In this document: piece after piece, positions 35,162 through 48,100 of the stretch
How the letters are laid out: the number at the start of each line of letters is the position of its first letter
Position numbering within the stretch: position 1 is the stretch's first letter
NCBI RefSeq assembly: GCF_033441515.1
Contig: NZ_JAWQJT010000003.1
Coordinates: 1,240,001 to 1,304,000, forward strand
Source: Amycolatopsis solani
GTDB lineage: Bacteria > Actinomycetota > Actinomycetes > Mycobacteriales > Pseudonocardiaceae
Length of the DNA stretch: 64,000 nucleotides
Direction of reading: 5' to 3'
Notes under the pieces: model-generated
The model's database searches: none
The model's input: only the letters and a program-made list of their open reading frames with translations
Told to the model about the DNA's origin: nothing
Translations under genes and position numbers: made by a program

Positions 35162-35367
35162 TCGGCAGCCGCGGCCGCGTCACCGGCACGATCGGCCCCG
35201 GCCTCATCGGTGAGGTGCTCCTGAACGTCCGGGGCGGCACGGAGGCGTTCTACGCCTACCCGGCCGACCCGGACGAGACGTTCAGCTCCGGCACGCAGGT
35301 GCTCGTGGTCGACTTCGAACCCCCGCGGACGGTTTATGTGGAACGGTGGCAACCGCTGAGCCGCTGA
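35158..35367 (+). CDS. NfeD-like small OB-fold protein
   Basis: The 69-residue protein (GSRGRVTGTIGPGLIGEVLL ... GTQVLVVDFEPPRTVYVER) resembles the soluble C-terminal domain of NfeD proteins, without the membrane part. NfeD genes normally sit next to flotillins, as here. Its GTG overlaps the kinase stop (GTGA), so it is translated with the kinase. The flotillin gene follows 55 bases later. Confidence 0.7.
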   Translation: MIGSRGRVTGTIGPGLIGEVLLNVRGGTEAFYAYPADPDETFSSGTQVLVVDFEPPRTVYVERWQPLSR

Positions 35368-35422
35368 CGGCGTCGAAGGGGCACCAACACACCCACAACA
35401 GAAGAGCGAGGGGGTCGGTGCC

Positions 35423-36928
35423 ATGAGTCTCGTGGAAATCGTGCTGCTTTCCATCGGTGGTCTCATCGTCGCGCTGGTGGTGATCTTCGGCATCCTGCGG
35501 CTGCTCTACAAGGTCGCCGAGCCGAACGAAGCCCTGATCATCTCCGGGCTCGGCGTCCGCGTCGACCGCGCGGACACCGCGGACAGCCTGGGCTTCAAAA
35601 TCATCACCGGCCGCGGGGTGAACGTCCTGCCCGGCTTCCAGACCGCGCGGCGGCTGTCGCTGGACACCCGCGGCGTCAACCTGCAGGTCTCGTGCGTGAC
35701 CAAGCAGGGCCTGCCGGTCACCGTGCGCGCCGTCGTCATCTACAAGGTCGGGGACGACTTCGCCTCGATCGCCAACGCCGCCCGCCGGTTCCTCGACCAG
35801 CAGAAGGGCATGAACGACACGATCCACGAGCTGTTCTCCGGGCACCTGCGCTCGATCGTGGGCGGGCTGACCATCGAGGAGATGATCCACAACCGCGACG
35901 CGCTCACCGGCGAGGTGCGCCAGTCGTCGGCCACGGAGATGATCAAGCTCGGGCTGATCGTGGACTCGCTGCAGATCCAGGAGATCGACGACGAGTCGGG
36001 CTACATCAACAACCTCGGCAAGCCGCACGCCGCCGCGATCGCCGCGTCGGCCCGCATCGCCGAGGCGCAGCGCGACCAGGAGGCCGCCGAGGTCGAGCAG
36101 GTCTCCGCGGCGAAGAAGGCGGCCGCGGTCCGCGAGAGCCAGATCCAGCAGGCCGGCTACCAGGCGGAGGTCGACCAGGCGCGGGCGAAGGCGTCCCAGT
36201 CGGGCCCGCTGGCCGAGGCGACCGCGCGCCAGGAGGTCGTCGTCCAGGAGACGCGGGCGGCCGAGCTGGAGGCGGCGCTGGCCGAGCAGCGGCTGCAGTC
36301 GCAGGTCCGCAAGCCGGCCGACGCGAAGGCGTACGACACGCGGACGACGGCCGACGCGGCCCGTGACGCTTCGATCGCGAAGGCGCAGGCCGAGGCGAAG
36401 GAGACCGAGCTGCGGGCCGCGGCCGACGCGACCCGCGTCAAAACGGCCGCCGAAGCCGAGGCGCAGGCCACGAAGGCCCGTGCGGAGGCGGCGGCCGGGG
36501 CGACCCGGGCGACCGGTGAAGCGGAGGCGGCCGCGGCCAAGGCCCGCGGTCTGGCCGACGCGGAGGCCGCGAAGGCGAAGGGACTCGCCGAAGCGGAGTC
36601 GGCCCGGGCGAAGGGCCTCGCCGAGGCCGACGCGATCAAGGCGCGCGCGGCGGCGCTGGCGGAGAACCAGGAAGCCGTCGTCGCGCAGCAGCTGGCCGAG
36701 CGCTGGCCGGAGATCGTCGAGGCGGGCGCGAGCGCGTTCGGCAACATCGACCACATGGTCGTGCTCAACGGCGCCGACGGCATGTCCGACATGTTCGCCA
36801 AGGCGCTGTCCCTCGGCGGCACCGGTCTCGGCCTGGCCCGGCAGCTGATGGACGCCATGGGCAAGCCGGCCGAGAAGGAGCTCGACGAAGCCGCGCGGAC
36901 GAACGGCGAACTCAAGCTGAGCGACTGA
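35423..36928 (+). CDS. Flotillin/SPFH-family membrane protein
   Basis: The 501-residue protein has an N-terminal membrane segment (VLLSIGGLIVALVVIFGIL), an SPFH/band 7 domain to about 200 (EPNEALIISGLGVRVDRADT) and a long Ala/Glu-rich coiled coil (about 200-420) typical of FloT/YuaG. Flotillins organise functional membrane microdomains and help assemble signalling complexes. GAGGG lies upstream of the ATG. It is probably co-expressed with the NfeD-like gene and kinase, and a hairpin follows the stop. Confidence 0.93.
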   Translation: MSLVEIVLLSIGGLIVALVVIFGILRLLYKVAEPNEALIISGLGVRVDRADTADSLGFKIITGRGVNVLPGFQTARRLSLDTRGVNLQVSCVTKQGLPVTVRAVVIYKVGDDFASIANAARRFLDQQKGMNDTIHELFSGHLRSIVGGLTIEEMIHNRDALTGEVRQSSATEMIKLGLIVDSLQIQEIDDESGYINNLGKPHAAAIAASARIAEAQRDQEAAEVEQVSAAKKAAAVRESQIQQAGYQAEVDQARAKASQSGPLAEATARQEVVVQETRAAELEAALAEQRLQSQVRKPADAKAYDTRTTADAARDASIAKAQAEAKETELRAAADATRVKTAAEAEAQATKARAEAAAGATRATGEAEAAAAKARGLADAEAAKAKGLAEAESARAKGLAEADAIKARAAALAENQEAVVAQQLAERWPEIVEAGASAFGNIDHMVVLNGADGMSDMFAKALSLGGTGLGLARQLMDAMGKPAEKELDEAARTNGELKLSD

Positions 36929-36944
36929 GGCGTCACGGAGTGTG

Positions 36945-36981
36945 CGGCCCTTGTGTCCCGGATCACGGGAAGCAAGGGCCG
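36945..36981 (+). terminator. Terminator after the flotillin gene
   Basis: CGGCCCTTG..TCCCG and CGGGA..CAAGGGCCG form a 14-bp stem with a two-base internal mismatch around a 5-base loop, 17 bases past the stop. Confidence 0.6.
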
Positions 36982-37064
36982 TACGCCCGATCGGGGGCGG
37001 CAATTCCCGTGATGTTGTCCTACCGTGGGCGCATGGTGCCGGACTGCGTGTCGCGGGCCGTCCG

Positions 37065-37766
37065 ATGAGCTTCTTCACCGGCGGTCCCCGTGAGCGTCCC
37101 CTGTTCCCCGTCCCGGAACAGGAGCTGTACGCGTTCAACGGCCGGCACTGGACCGACGCCCCGCGCGAGCACATCGTCCCGGCCGTGCTGGCCTGGCCGC
37201 AGCCGCTGGGCCGGTCCGACCGCACGGTGGTCGCGCTGCGGACCGTCGAGGTGTGGCCGGAGGCGCTGACGCTGCGCGTGACGGTGTATTCGCGGGACAG
37301 CCTGGTCGACGACCCCGCCGAGGGGCTGATCGACCACCGGCGCAAGCCGGACTACAACGGGCTGCTGGTCGGCGTGCTCTACGCCGACGGCAGCCGGGCC
37401 AGCTCGGAAACGGTTTCGGTGCCGTCGGCTTCCGAGCCCGACGGCCCGGTGCTGCGGGCGCAGGCGGTGGGCGGCACGCGCTTCGCCGTCGAGCACGAGG
37501 TGTTCCTGTGGCCGCTGCCGCCGGCCGGCCCGCTCAAGCTCGTCGTGCAGTGGAAGGACCGGGACATCCCGGAGACCCGGACGACGCTCGACGGCGGCGC
37601 GATCCGGGCCGCGGCGAAGGACGCCGCGGAGATCTGGCCCGGGCTGGGCAAGCGGCAGGCGAACGGCCTGCCGGTCCGCCGGGTGGGCAAGCAGGTGGCA
37701 CTGACCCCCGACTGGGGGGCCTCGGTGGTGCGGGCGGAGCAGCCCGATTCCGCCCCGGGTGAGTGA
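37065..37766 (+). CDS. Hypothetical protein
   Basis: The 233-residue protein is not one I recognise. It has no signal peptide or membrane segment and is rich in beta-prone stretches (TVVALRTVEVWPEALTLRVTV, RFAVEHEVFLWPLPP, LKLVVQWKDRDIPET), suggesting a beta-sandwich-like soluble protein. The ATG at 37065 gives MSFFTGGPRERPLFPVPE, with no strong ribosome site. It lies between two hairpins and is probably transcribed alone. Confidence 0.65.
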   Translation: MSFFTGGPRERPLFPVPEQELYAFNGRHWTDAPREHIVPAVLAWPQPLGRSDRTVVALRTVEVWPEALTLRVTVYSRDSLVDDPAEGLIDHRRKPDYNGLLVGVLYADGSRASSETVSVPSASEPDGPVLRAQAVGGTRFAVEHEVFLWPLPPAGPLKLVVQWKDRDIPETRTTLDGGAIRAAAKDAAEIWPGLGKRQANGLPVRRVGKQVALTPDWGASVVRAEQPDSAPGE

Positions 37767-37783
37767 AAACAAGCTGATCTGTG

Positions 37784-37807
37784 ACCCCGGGCACCGGAGC
37801 CCGGGGT
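37784..37807 (+). terminator. Hairpin after the hypothetical gene
   Basis: ACCCCGGGC (37784-37792) and GCCCGGGGT (37799-37807) form a perfect 9-bp stem with a 6-base loop, 18 bases past the stop. Confidence 0.6.
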
Positions 37808-37945
37808 ATCTCGAATGGATGAACGGGGTGAGTAGTTAGCGTCGTGGAAACACTTCGACCACCCGGCCGTCATGTCGGGCTGGTGCAGTGAACCCCCTCC
37901 TGACGCACGTGGCCGTGCACACCCGCGAACCAGGAAAGGTCGCTC

Positions 37946-39259
37946 ATGGCAGCCTCGCCGCTCAGCGCACTCGACGTCGCTTTCCTTTGCCTGGAAAGCG
38001 AAAACTCCCCGATGCACATGGGGGCGGTGCTCACGTTCACCGCCCGCGGCCCGGTGGACGGCGGGGCGCTGACGGCGATCCTCGCCGAACGCGCCGCCCG
38101 GCTGCCGAAACTGCGGCAGCGGGCGCGCGCGGAACTGTTCCCGCCGGGCTCCGCCAGCTGGACCGAGGACGCGGAATTTGTTGCGGCCGAACACATTCAC
38201 CACGTCGTGCTCAGCTCGCTGTACGAACCGGACCCGCTGGCGGCGTACGCGTCGCGGTGGATCGCCGAGCCGCTCGACACCGCGCGGCCGCTGTGGGACC
38301 TCACCGTCGCGACCGGACTGCCGGACGGCAAGTTCGCGCTGCTGCTCAAGCTGCACCACGCGCTCACCGACGGCGCCGGGGCGTACGCGGTCGCGGCCGG
38401 CCTGCTCGACGGCGTCAAGCTGCCGGAGCAGACCGCGCCGTCCCGGCCGATCCCGGCCCCACGCTCCACTTTGGACACGGTGAAGGACGCGCTGGGCACG
38501 GTGTGGGGACAGGCGAACGAAACCGCCGGGATCGCGTCGTCGCTCGTGCGGGCCGCGCGCCCGCCGCTCTCGCCGATCTCGGCCCCGACGTCGGCCGAAC
38601 GACGGCTCGGCTTCGTGCGGCTGCCGCTGTCGGAGCTGCGCCGCGTGCGCCAGGCCCACGGCGGCACCACGAACGACGTCGTGCTGGCGGTGCTGTCCGG
38701 CGCGCTGCGCGAATGGCTGGTCAACCGCGGCCACCGCGCCGACGGCCGCACGCTGCGCGCGCTGATCCCGGTGAGCGTGCGCGGCCGGTCGGGCGACCAG
38801 CTCGGCGGCAACAAGCTGTCCGGCTACCTGTGCGACCTGCCGGTCGGCGAAGACGACCCGGTCGAGCGCCTGCGGGTGGTCCGCCGCGCGATGACCCGCA
38901 ACAAGGCGGCGGGCCCGAGCCGCGGCGCCGGCGCGCTGCCGCTGCTCGCCGACCGCGTCCCGCCGCTGCTGCACCGGCTGGGCACGCGCACCGCGGGACG
39001 GGCCGCCCCGATGCTGTTCGACCTGGTCATCACCACGGTCCCGCTGCCACCGGCCCGCCTGTCGATCGACGGCGCCCGGCTGGCGGAGGTCTACCCGTTC
39101 GTCCCGCTGGCCCCGCGCCACGCGGTCGGCATCGCGGTGGCCACCTACCGCGACTCGGTCCACGTCGGCCTCCAGGCCAACGGCGAGGCGGTCCCGGACA
39201 TCGGCTCCCTGCGCGACGCGGTGCTCAAGTCCACGGCCCGCCTGCTGGACGCCTCCTGA
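37946..39259 (+). CDS. Wax ester synthase/diacylglycerol acyltransferase (WS/DGAT)
   Basis: The 437-residue protein starts with SPLSALDVAFLCLESENSPMHMGAV, typical of bacterial WS/DGAT. It has the acyltransferase motif HHxxxDG (HHALTDG, 137-143), the C-terminal PLW motif (RPLWDL) and NDVVLAVLSGALR. It makes storage triacylglycerol or wax esters from acyl-CoA at the inner membrane. AGGAAAGG lies upstream of the ATG. Confidence 0.9.
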   Translation: MAASPLSALDVAFLCLESENSPMHMGAVLTFTARGPVDGGALTAILAERAARLPKLRQRARAELFPPGSASWTEDAEFVAAEHIHHVVLSSLYEPDPLAAYASRWIAEPLDTARPLWDLTVATGLPDGKFALLLKLHHALTDGAGAYAVAAGLLDGVKLPEQTAPSRPIPAPRSTLDTVKDALGTVWGQANETAGIASSLVRAARPPLSPISAPTSAERRLGFVRLPLSELRRVRQAHGGTTNDVVLAVLSGALREWLVNRGHRADGRTLRALIPVSVRGRSGDQLGGNKLSGYLCDLPVGEDDPVERLRVVRRAMTRNKAAGPSRGAGALPLLADRVPPLLHRLGTRTAGRAAPMLFDLVITTVPLPPARLSIDGARLAEVYPFVPLAPRHAVGIAVATYRDSVHVGLQANGEAVPDIGSLRDAVLKSTARLLDAS

Positions 39260-39283
39260 CTCGATCGGGGCCGGGCAGCGTCG

Positions 39284-40120
39284 TCAGGGCGTGACGCCCG
39301 CAGTCCCCACCACCTCCAGGAACGCCAGCGCCTCGGCCCCGCGGGAGCCGGGTGGCGCGGTGTAGAGCACGAGGTGCTGGTCGTCGCCGCGCAGGGCGAG
39401 GGAGTCGCAGTCGACGGTCACCTCGCCCACCGCCCGGTGCCGGAAGGTCTTGGAGAGCACCGGCGTCGCGTGCACGTCGTGCCGCTCCCACAGCCGGGCG
39501 AACTCGGCACTGCCCGCGCGCAGCTCGGCGACGAGCCCGGTCACCGCCGGGTCCGCGGGGTAGCGGGCCAGGGTCGCCCGCAGCCCCCGGACGACGTTGA
39601 GCCGGAACTCGGCGACGTCGGAGACCCGGTACAGCGACCCGGCCGGCTCGAGGAACGCCTTGCGCGCGAGGTTGCGCCGCTCGGGCGGGACCGCCGCGAA
39701 GTCCTCCATGAGCGCCGCCGCGAGGTCGTTCCACGCCAGCACCTCGAAGGTGGCGGAGACGACGAAGGCGGCCGTCTGCGGCAGCCGCTGCAGCAGCGCG
39801 AGGATGCTGGGGCGCACGTCGCGGGGGTGCCGCCCGCTCCGGATCGGCGCGGTGCCCGCCAGGACGTGCAGGTGCTCGGCCTCGGCGCCGGTCAGCCGGA
39901 GCGCCTCGGCGATGCCGGCCAGGACCTCGCCCGACGGCCGCGGCGCCCGGCCCTGCTCGAGGCGGACGTAGTACTCGGTGGAGATGTGCGCGAGCACCGC
40001 GACCTCTTCCCGGCGCAGTCCCGGCGTTCTCCGGCGCGGTCCGGCGGGCAGCCCGGCGTCCTGCGGCCGCAGCCGCTCACGACGGCTCCTGAGGAACGCA
40101 CCCAGCTCTTGCTTGTCCAC
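39284..40120 (-). CDS. XRE-type regulator with MmyB-like ligand domain
   Basis: The 278-residue protein has an XRE helix-turn-helix (LGAFLRSRRERL, then LRREEVAVLAHISTEYYVRLEQGR, about 5-75) and a C-terminal MmyB-like PAS-type domain (VLAWNDLAAALM, VGEVTVDCDSLALRGDDQ, LYTAPPGS). GTG 40120 follows GGAGGG. It is divergent from an SDR gene across 86 bases, the usual arrangement in which this family represses its neighbouring oxidoreductase. Confidence 0.87.
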   Translation of the reverse strand: MDKQELGAFLRSRRERLRPQDAGLPAGPRRRTPGLRREEVAVLAHISTEYYVRLEQGRAPRPSGEVLAGIAEALRLTGAEAEHLHVLAGTAPIRSGRHPRDVRPSILALLQRLPQTAAFVVSATFEVLAWNDLAAALMEDFAAVPPERRNLARKAFLEPAGSLYRVSDVAEFRLNVVRGLRATLARYPADPAVTGLVAELRAGSAEFARLWERHDVHATPVLSKTFRHRAVGEVTVDCDSLALRGDDQHLVLYTAPPGSRGAEALAFLEVVGTAGVTP

Positions 40121-40206
40121 CCCTCCAGTATGCGAACGCTCCGGCGCCGGATCCTGGTACGGCCTGTGCCTGTCTCCGGGCCGCACACCCGGGCAGCGTC
40201 GGGTTC

Positions 40207-40977
40207 ATGACGAACACCACGATCGGCCTGCTCTCCGGCAAGGTAGTGCTCATCACCGGCGCCAGCCGCGGCATCGGCGCGGCCGCGGCCCGCCTCTTCG
40301 CCGAGGAAGGCGCCGCCGTCGTGCTGGCCTCGCGCGGCATCGAGCCCCTCGAGCGCATCGCCGCCGAGATCCGCGACGCGGGCGGCGCCGCCGACGCCGT
40401 CGCGCTGGACCTGGCCGATCCCGCGAGCATCCGGGCCGCCGTCGACCGCGTCGAGCAGCTGCACGGCCGCCTCGACGGGGCGTTCAACAACGGCGCGACG
40501 ATCCAGCGGCCCGGTCCGCTGGAGACGACCGCCGAGGAAGAGATCGACGAGCAGTTCGCGGTGAACTTCCGCGCGCACTGGACCGCCATGACCGCCGAGG
40601 CCGCGCTCATGCGCCGCGGTGGCGGCGGGGCGATCGTCAACACCTCGAGCATCGGCAGCCGCCGCGCCAACCCCGCCCTGCCCGCTTACGGCGCCATGAA
40701 GCGGGCGCTGAACAGCCTCACCGAGACCGCGGCCGTCACCTGGGGCCCCCAGGGCATCCGGGTCAACGGCCTCACGCCCGGTGGCACCGCCACGGACATG
40801 ATCGACGAGTGGGAAGCCTCGACTCCCGGGATCGTCGAGCGGATCACCGCGTCGATCCCGCTCGGCCGCATGGCCGAACCCCGCGAGGTCGCCGAGGCGG
40901 CCGCCTGGCTGCTCAGCGACCGCGCGGCCATGGTGAGCGGGGCGATCGTGCCGGTCGACGGCGGGGCCGGCGCTTGA
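40207..40977 (+). CDS. SDR-family oxidoreductase
   Basis: The 256-residue classical short-chain dehydrogenase has TGASRGIG for NAD(P) binding, FNNGA in place of NNAG, an active-site Ser (NTSSIGS), YGAMK as YxxxK, and a VSGAIVPVDGG ending. Substrate unknown. Probably regulated by the divergent XRE protein. It converges on the DAHP synthase gene with a 3-base gap. Confidence 0.88.
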   Translation: MTNTTIGLLSGKVVLITGASRGIGAAAARLFAEEGAAVVLASRGIEPLERIAAEIRDAGGAADAVALDLADPASIRAAVDRVEQLHGRLDGAFNNGATIQRPGPLETTAEEEIDEQFAVNFRAHWTAMTAEAALMRRGGGGAIVNTSSIGSRRANPALPAYGAMKRALNSLTETAAVTWGPQGIRVNGLTPGGTATDMIDEWEASTPGIVERITASIPLGRMAEPREVAEAAAWLLSDRAAMVSGAIVPVDGGAGA

Positions 40978-40980
40978 GCG

Positions 40981-43447
<2,467 letters not shown>

Positions 43448-43587
43448 GACACCCACCTTCCGCGAAAGTGAATTGCCGCAAAAGCGGCACAGCTACTCGA
43501 AAGTAGTTGGCTCGACACAGAGCGCACACCGCCATTCGGCCGTAGGCGTGGCCACCGTTCGACGTAGTCGGGTCCGGCACGGAACGC

Positions 43588-43622
43588 CGAAGGCCCCCTC
43601 ACCAACGGCGAGGGGGCCTTCG
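43588..43622 (-). terminator. Terminator after gltD
   Basis: CGAAGGCCCCCTC (43588-43600) and GAGGGGGCCTTCG (43610-43622) form a perfect 13-bp stem with a 9-base loop, 11 bases past the gltD stop. Confidence 0.8.
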
Positions 43623-43633
43623 CAACGAACGGA

Positions 43634-45142
43634 TCAGACCACCGCGAGCGGCAACGCCGTCGGGTGCACCGGCGCCGGCAGGTCCGAAGCTCCCGTCAAG
43701 TACGTGTCCACCGCGTTGGCCACCGAGCGGCCCTCCGCGATCGCCCACACCACCAGCGAAGCGCCGCGGTGCGCGTCACCGCACACGAACACGCCGGGCG
43801 TCTCCGTCTGCCAGTCCGCGCCGCAGGAAAGCGTTCCCCGGCGGGTCAGGGACAGACCCAACCCGGGAAGCAGCGGCATCTCCTCGACGCCCTCGAAGCC
43901 GATCGCCAGCAGGACCAGGTCGGCCGGGACCGTCTCGGTCTGCTCGGTTGTCGGGATGACCTCGCGGCGGCCGGTGGCCGGGTCCTTCTGGACTCGGACC
44001 TCCTGGAGTTCGACCGCGCGGACGTGGCCGTTCTCGTCGCCGACGAAGCGCTTGACCGCCACTGCGAACTTGCGCTCGCCCGCTTCCTCGTGGGCCGGGT
44101 ACGTGCGCAGGATGTACGGCCACGTCGGCCACGGCGAACGCTCGTCGTCGCGGACGGACGGTGGGGTCGGGTACTGGTCGAGCTGGGTCACCGAGCGCGC
44201 GCCCTGGCGGGTGGCCGTGCCGTAGGAGTCCGCGCCCGTGTCGCCGCCGCCGATGACGAGGACGTGCTTGCCGCGGGCGTCGATCGACGGGGGGCCGTCG
44301 CCCTCGACGTACTTGTTGGCCGGGACCAGGTGTTCCATCGCCAGGTGGATGCCCTTGAGCTCCCGGCCCGGCGTGGTCGTGTCGTCGCGGCCGCGCAGGG
44401 CGCCGACCGCCAGCACGACGGCGTCGTACTGCGCGCGCAGGTCCTCCACCGAGAGGTCGACGCCGACCTCGCAGCCGGTCACGAACCGGGTGCCTTCCTT
44501 GCGCAGCTGCGCCAGGCGGCGGTCGAGGACCTTCTTCTCCATCTTGAACTCGGGGATGCCGTAGCGCAGCAGGCCGCCGAGGCGGTCGTCGCGCTCGAAC
44601 ACCGTCACCTCGTGGCCGGCGCGGGTCAGCTGCTGGGCGGCGGCCAGCCCCGCGGGCCCGGAGCCCACGACCGCGACGCGGCGGCCACTGGACACTTCGG
44701 ACACCTGCGGCTGGACGTAGCCCGCCTCCCAGGATTGGTCGGCGATCGTCTGCTCGACGCGCTTGATCGCCACCGGCCCGCCGGACAACGGCGAGATCGA
44801 CAGCACGCAGCCCGCCTCGCACGGTGCCGGGCACAGCTTCCCGGTGAACTCGGGGAAGTTGTTGGTCGCGTGCAGCCGGTCGCTCGCCGCGGCCCAGTCA
44901 CCGCGGCGGACGAGGTCGTTCCACTCCGGGATCAGGTTGCCCAGCGGGCAGCCGGAACCGCCGGAGTGGCAGAACGGGATGCCGCAGTCCATGCACCGCG
45001 ACGCCTGCTTGCGCACCTCTTCGTTGCGCTCGCCCGGGTCGACGTCCGCGTAGACCTCGCCCCACGAGTGCAGACGGTCCTCTTTGGACTTCTTCTTCGG
45101 CTCCGCGCGAGAATACCGTAGGAAACCGGTCGGGTCAGCCAC
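43634..45142 (-). CDS. gltD: Glutamate synthase small subunit
   Basis: The 502-residue protein has N-terminal Cys clusters for 4Fe-4S centres ([29 protein letters not shown]), then FAD ([17 protein letters not shown]) and NADPH ([11 protein letters not shown]) folds. It passes electrons from NADPH to GltB. The GTG start overlaps the end of gltB by 8 bases, so the two are translationally coupled. Confidence 0.95.
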   Translation of the reverse strand: MADPTGFLRYSRAEPKKKSKEDRLHSWGEVYADVDPGERNEEVRKQASRCMDCGIPFCHSGGSGCPLGNLIPEWNDLVRRGDWAAASDRLHATNNFPEFTGKLCPAPCEAGCVLSISPLSGGPVAIKRVEQTIADQSWEAGYVQPQVSEVSSGRRVAVVGSGPAGLAAAQQLTRAGHEVTVFERDDRLGGLLRYGIPEFKMEKKVLDRRLAQLRKEGTRFVTGCEVGVDLSVEDLRAQYDAVVLAVGALRGRDDTTTPGRELKGIHLAMEHLVPANKYVEGDGPPSIDARGKHVLVIGGGDTGADSYGTATRQGARSVTQLDQYPTPPSVRDDERSPWPTWPYILRTYPAHEEAGERKFAVAVKRFVGDENGHVRAVELQEVRVQKDPATGRREVIPTTEQTETVPADLVLLAIGFEGVEEMPLLPGLGLSLTRRGTLSCGADWQTETPGVFVCGDAHRGASLVVWAIAEGRSVANAVDTYLTGASDLPAPVHPTALPLAVV

Positions 45143-48100
45143 GAGCGGCCTCCATGATCGCCTCGTCGACATCGCGGCCGGCGGCTCGTGCCGCCTTCGC
45201 CGCGTCCAGGACCCGCTGGTAGTCGCGCGGCATCACCTTCGTGAACGCCACGGACCGGCGCGGCCAGTCGCCGAGCAGCGAGGCCGCCACCGCGGAGCGG
45301 GTGAGATCGTAGTGCTGCTGCACCGTTTTCTTGAGCCACGCCAGGTCGTCGGCGGTCGGCTTGAGCAGGTCCACCATGTCCTGGTTGACCTTCCGGCCGT
45401 CGACGTCGAGCACGAACGCGACGCCGCCGGACATGCCGGCCGCCAGGTTCCGCCCGGTCGGGCCGAGCACCACCGCGCGGCCGCCGGTCATGTACTCGAA
45501 CGCGTGGTCGCCGACGCCCTCGGCGACGACCGTGGCGCCGGAGTTGCGGACGCAGAAGCGTTCGCCGACCTGGCCGCGCAGGAAGATCTCGCCGGCCGTG
45601 GCGCCGTACGCGATCGTGTTGCCCGCGATCGTCTGCGCCTCGGCGGCGAACGAGGCCGCCGGGTCGGGGCGCACCACGATCCGGCCGCCGGACAGGCCCT
45701 TGCCGACGTAGTCGTTGGCGTCGCCGACCATGTCCAGGGTGATGCCGCGCGGCAGGAACGCGCCGAGCGACTGGCCCGCCGACCCCGTGAGCGTGACGTT
45801 GATCGTGCCTTCGGGCAGGCCGTCCCCGCCGTAGCGGCGGGTGATCTCCGAGCCCAGCAGCGTGCCGACGGTCCGGTTGACGTTGCGCACCGGCAGCTCG
45901 ATGTTGACGTGGTGCGCGTCCTCCAGCGCCGCCTCGGCGAGCTGGATGAGCGTGCGGTCCAGGGCGTGCTCGAGGCCGTGGTCCTGACCGCGGGTGCGCC
46001 GCTTGGCACCACCGTAAGGAGTCTCCGAAGGCATCTCGAAGATCGGCGCCAGGTCCAGCCCGGACGCCTTCCAGTGGTCGACCGCCTCGTCGGTGTTCAG
46101 CAGCTCGGCGTGGCCGATGGCCTCGTCGAGCGTGCGGAAGCCCAGCGCCGCAAGGGTTTCCCGGACTTCCTCGGCGACGAACTTGAAGAAGTTCACCACG
46201 TGCTCGACCTGGCCGGTGTAGCGCTTGCGGAGCTCCGGGCTCTGCGTGGCGACGCCGACCGGGCAGGTGTCGAGGTGGCAGACGCGCATCATGATGCAGC
46301 CCGCGACGACGAGCGGGGCCGTCGCGAAGCCGTACTCCTCGGCGCCGAGCAGCGCCGCGATGACGACGTCGCGCCCGGTCTTCATGGCGCCGTCCACCTG
46401 CACGGTGATCCGGTCGCGCAACCCGTTGAGCAGCAACGTCTGCTGGGTTTCGGCGAGGCCGATCTCCCACGGCGTGCCCGCGTGCTTGAGCGAGTTCATC
46501 GGGGACGCGCCGGTGCCGCCGTCGTGCCCCGAGATGAGCACGACGTCCGCGTGCGCCTTGGACACGCCCGCCGCGACCGTGCCGACGCCCAAAGAGGACA
46601 CCAGCTTCACGTGGATGCGGGCGTGCTCGTTGGCGTTCTTGAGGTCGTGGATCAGCTGCGCCAGGTCCTCGATGGAGTAGATGTCGTGGTGCGGCGGCGG
46701 CGAAATGAGGCCGACGCCCGGCGTCGAGTGCCGGGTGCGCGCGATCCACGGGTACACCTTGTTCGGCGGCAGCTGGCCGCCCTCGCCGGGCTTCGCGCCC
46801 TGCGCCATCTTGATCTGGATGTCGTCGGCGTTGACCAGGTACTCGCTCGTCACGCCGAACCGGCCGGACGCGACCTGCTTGATCGCGCTGCGCCGCTCGG
46901 GGTCGTAGAGCCGTTCGGGGTCTTCGCCGCCCTCGCCGGTGTTGGACCGGCCACCGAGCCGGTTCATCGCGATGGCCAGGGTTTCGTGCGCCTCGGCCGA
47001 AATCGAGCCGTACGACATCGCGCCGGTGTTGAAGCGCTTGAAGATCGCCTCGGCGGGCTCGACCTCGTCCAGCGGGATCGGCTCGCGGACGCCGTCGCGG
47101 AAGGAGAACAGCCCGCGCAGCGTGCCGCCCTCGCGGTAGAGGCGGTGCACCTCGTCGGTGTACTTGCGGTACACCTCTTCGCGGCCGGTCTTGGACGCGT
47201 GCTGCAGCAGGAACACCGTCTCCGGCGTGAACAGGTGCAGCTCGCCCTCGCGGCGGTAGGCGTACTCGCCGCCGGTGTCGAGTCCACGGTGGACCCGCTC
47301 GGTCGGGTTGTCCGGGTACGCGCGGCGGTGGCGCGTGGCCACCTCTTCGGCGAGCACGGTCAGGCCGACGCCGCCGAGCTTCGACGACGTCCCGGTGAAG
47401 TACTCGTCGAGCAGGTCCTGGGCCAGGCCGAGGGATTCGAAGACCTGGGCGGCGGTGTACGCGCCGACCGTCGAGATGCCCATCTTGGACATGATCTTCA
47501 GGACGCCCTTGACCAGCGCCTGCACGTAGTTGCGGATCGCCTTGCCGGGCTCGATGCCGGTGACCGCGCCCTGCGCGATCATGTCTTCGATGGTCTCGAA
47601 GGCCAGGTACGGGTTGACCGCGGCAGCGCCGTAGCCGAGCAGCAGCGCGATGTGGTGCACCTCGCGCGCGTCGCCGGATTCGACGACCAGCGCGACGCGC
47701 AGGCGTTCCTTCGTGCGGACCAGGTGGTGGTGCACCGCGGAAACCAGCAGCAGCGACGGGATCGGCGCCATCCGGTGGTCGGAGTCGCGGTCGGACAGCA
47801 CCAGCGTGCGCGCGCCGGCCGCGATCGCCTCGGACGCCTCGCGGCGCACCCGCTCGATCGCCCCGGCCAGCGCCTCGGCGCCGCCGTCCACTTCGTACAG
47901 TCCGGAAAGGACGCTGCACGCGAACCCGGGGAGGTCGCCGTCGTCGTTGATGTGGATGAGCTTCGCGAGCTCGTCGTTGTCGATGACGGGGTACGGCAGC
48001 TTCAGGTGGCGGCAGGACGCGGGTCCCGGGGCCAGGAGGTTGCGCTCCGGGCCCATGATCCGCGCCATGCAGGTGACGAGCTCCTCGCGGATCGCGTCCA

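Noticed and set aside
36120..36660. Repeated GCGAAGG/GCCGAGG-like DNA in the flotillin gene
   Set aside because: This is codon-level repetition of an Ala/Glu/Lys coiled coil, not a DNA repeat or recombination site.
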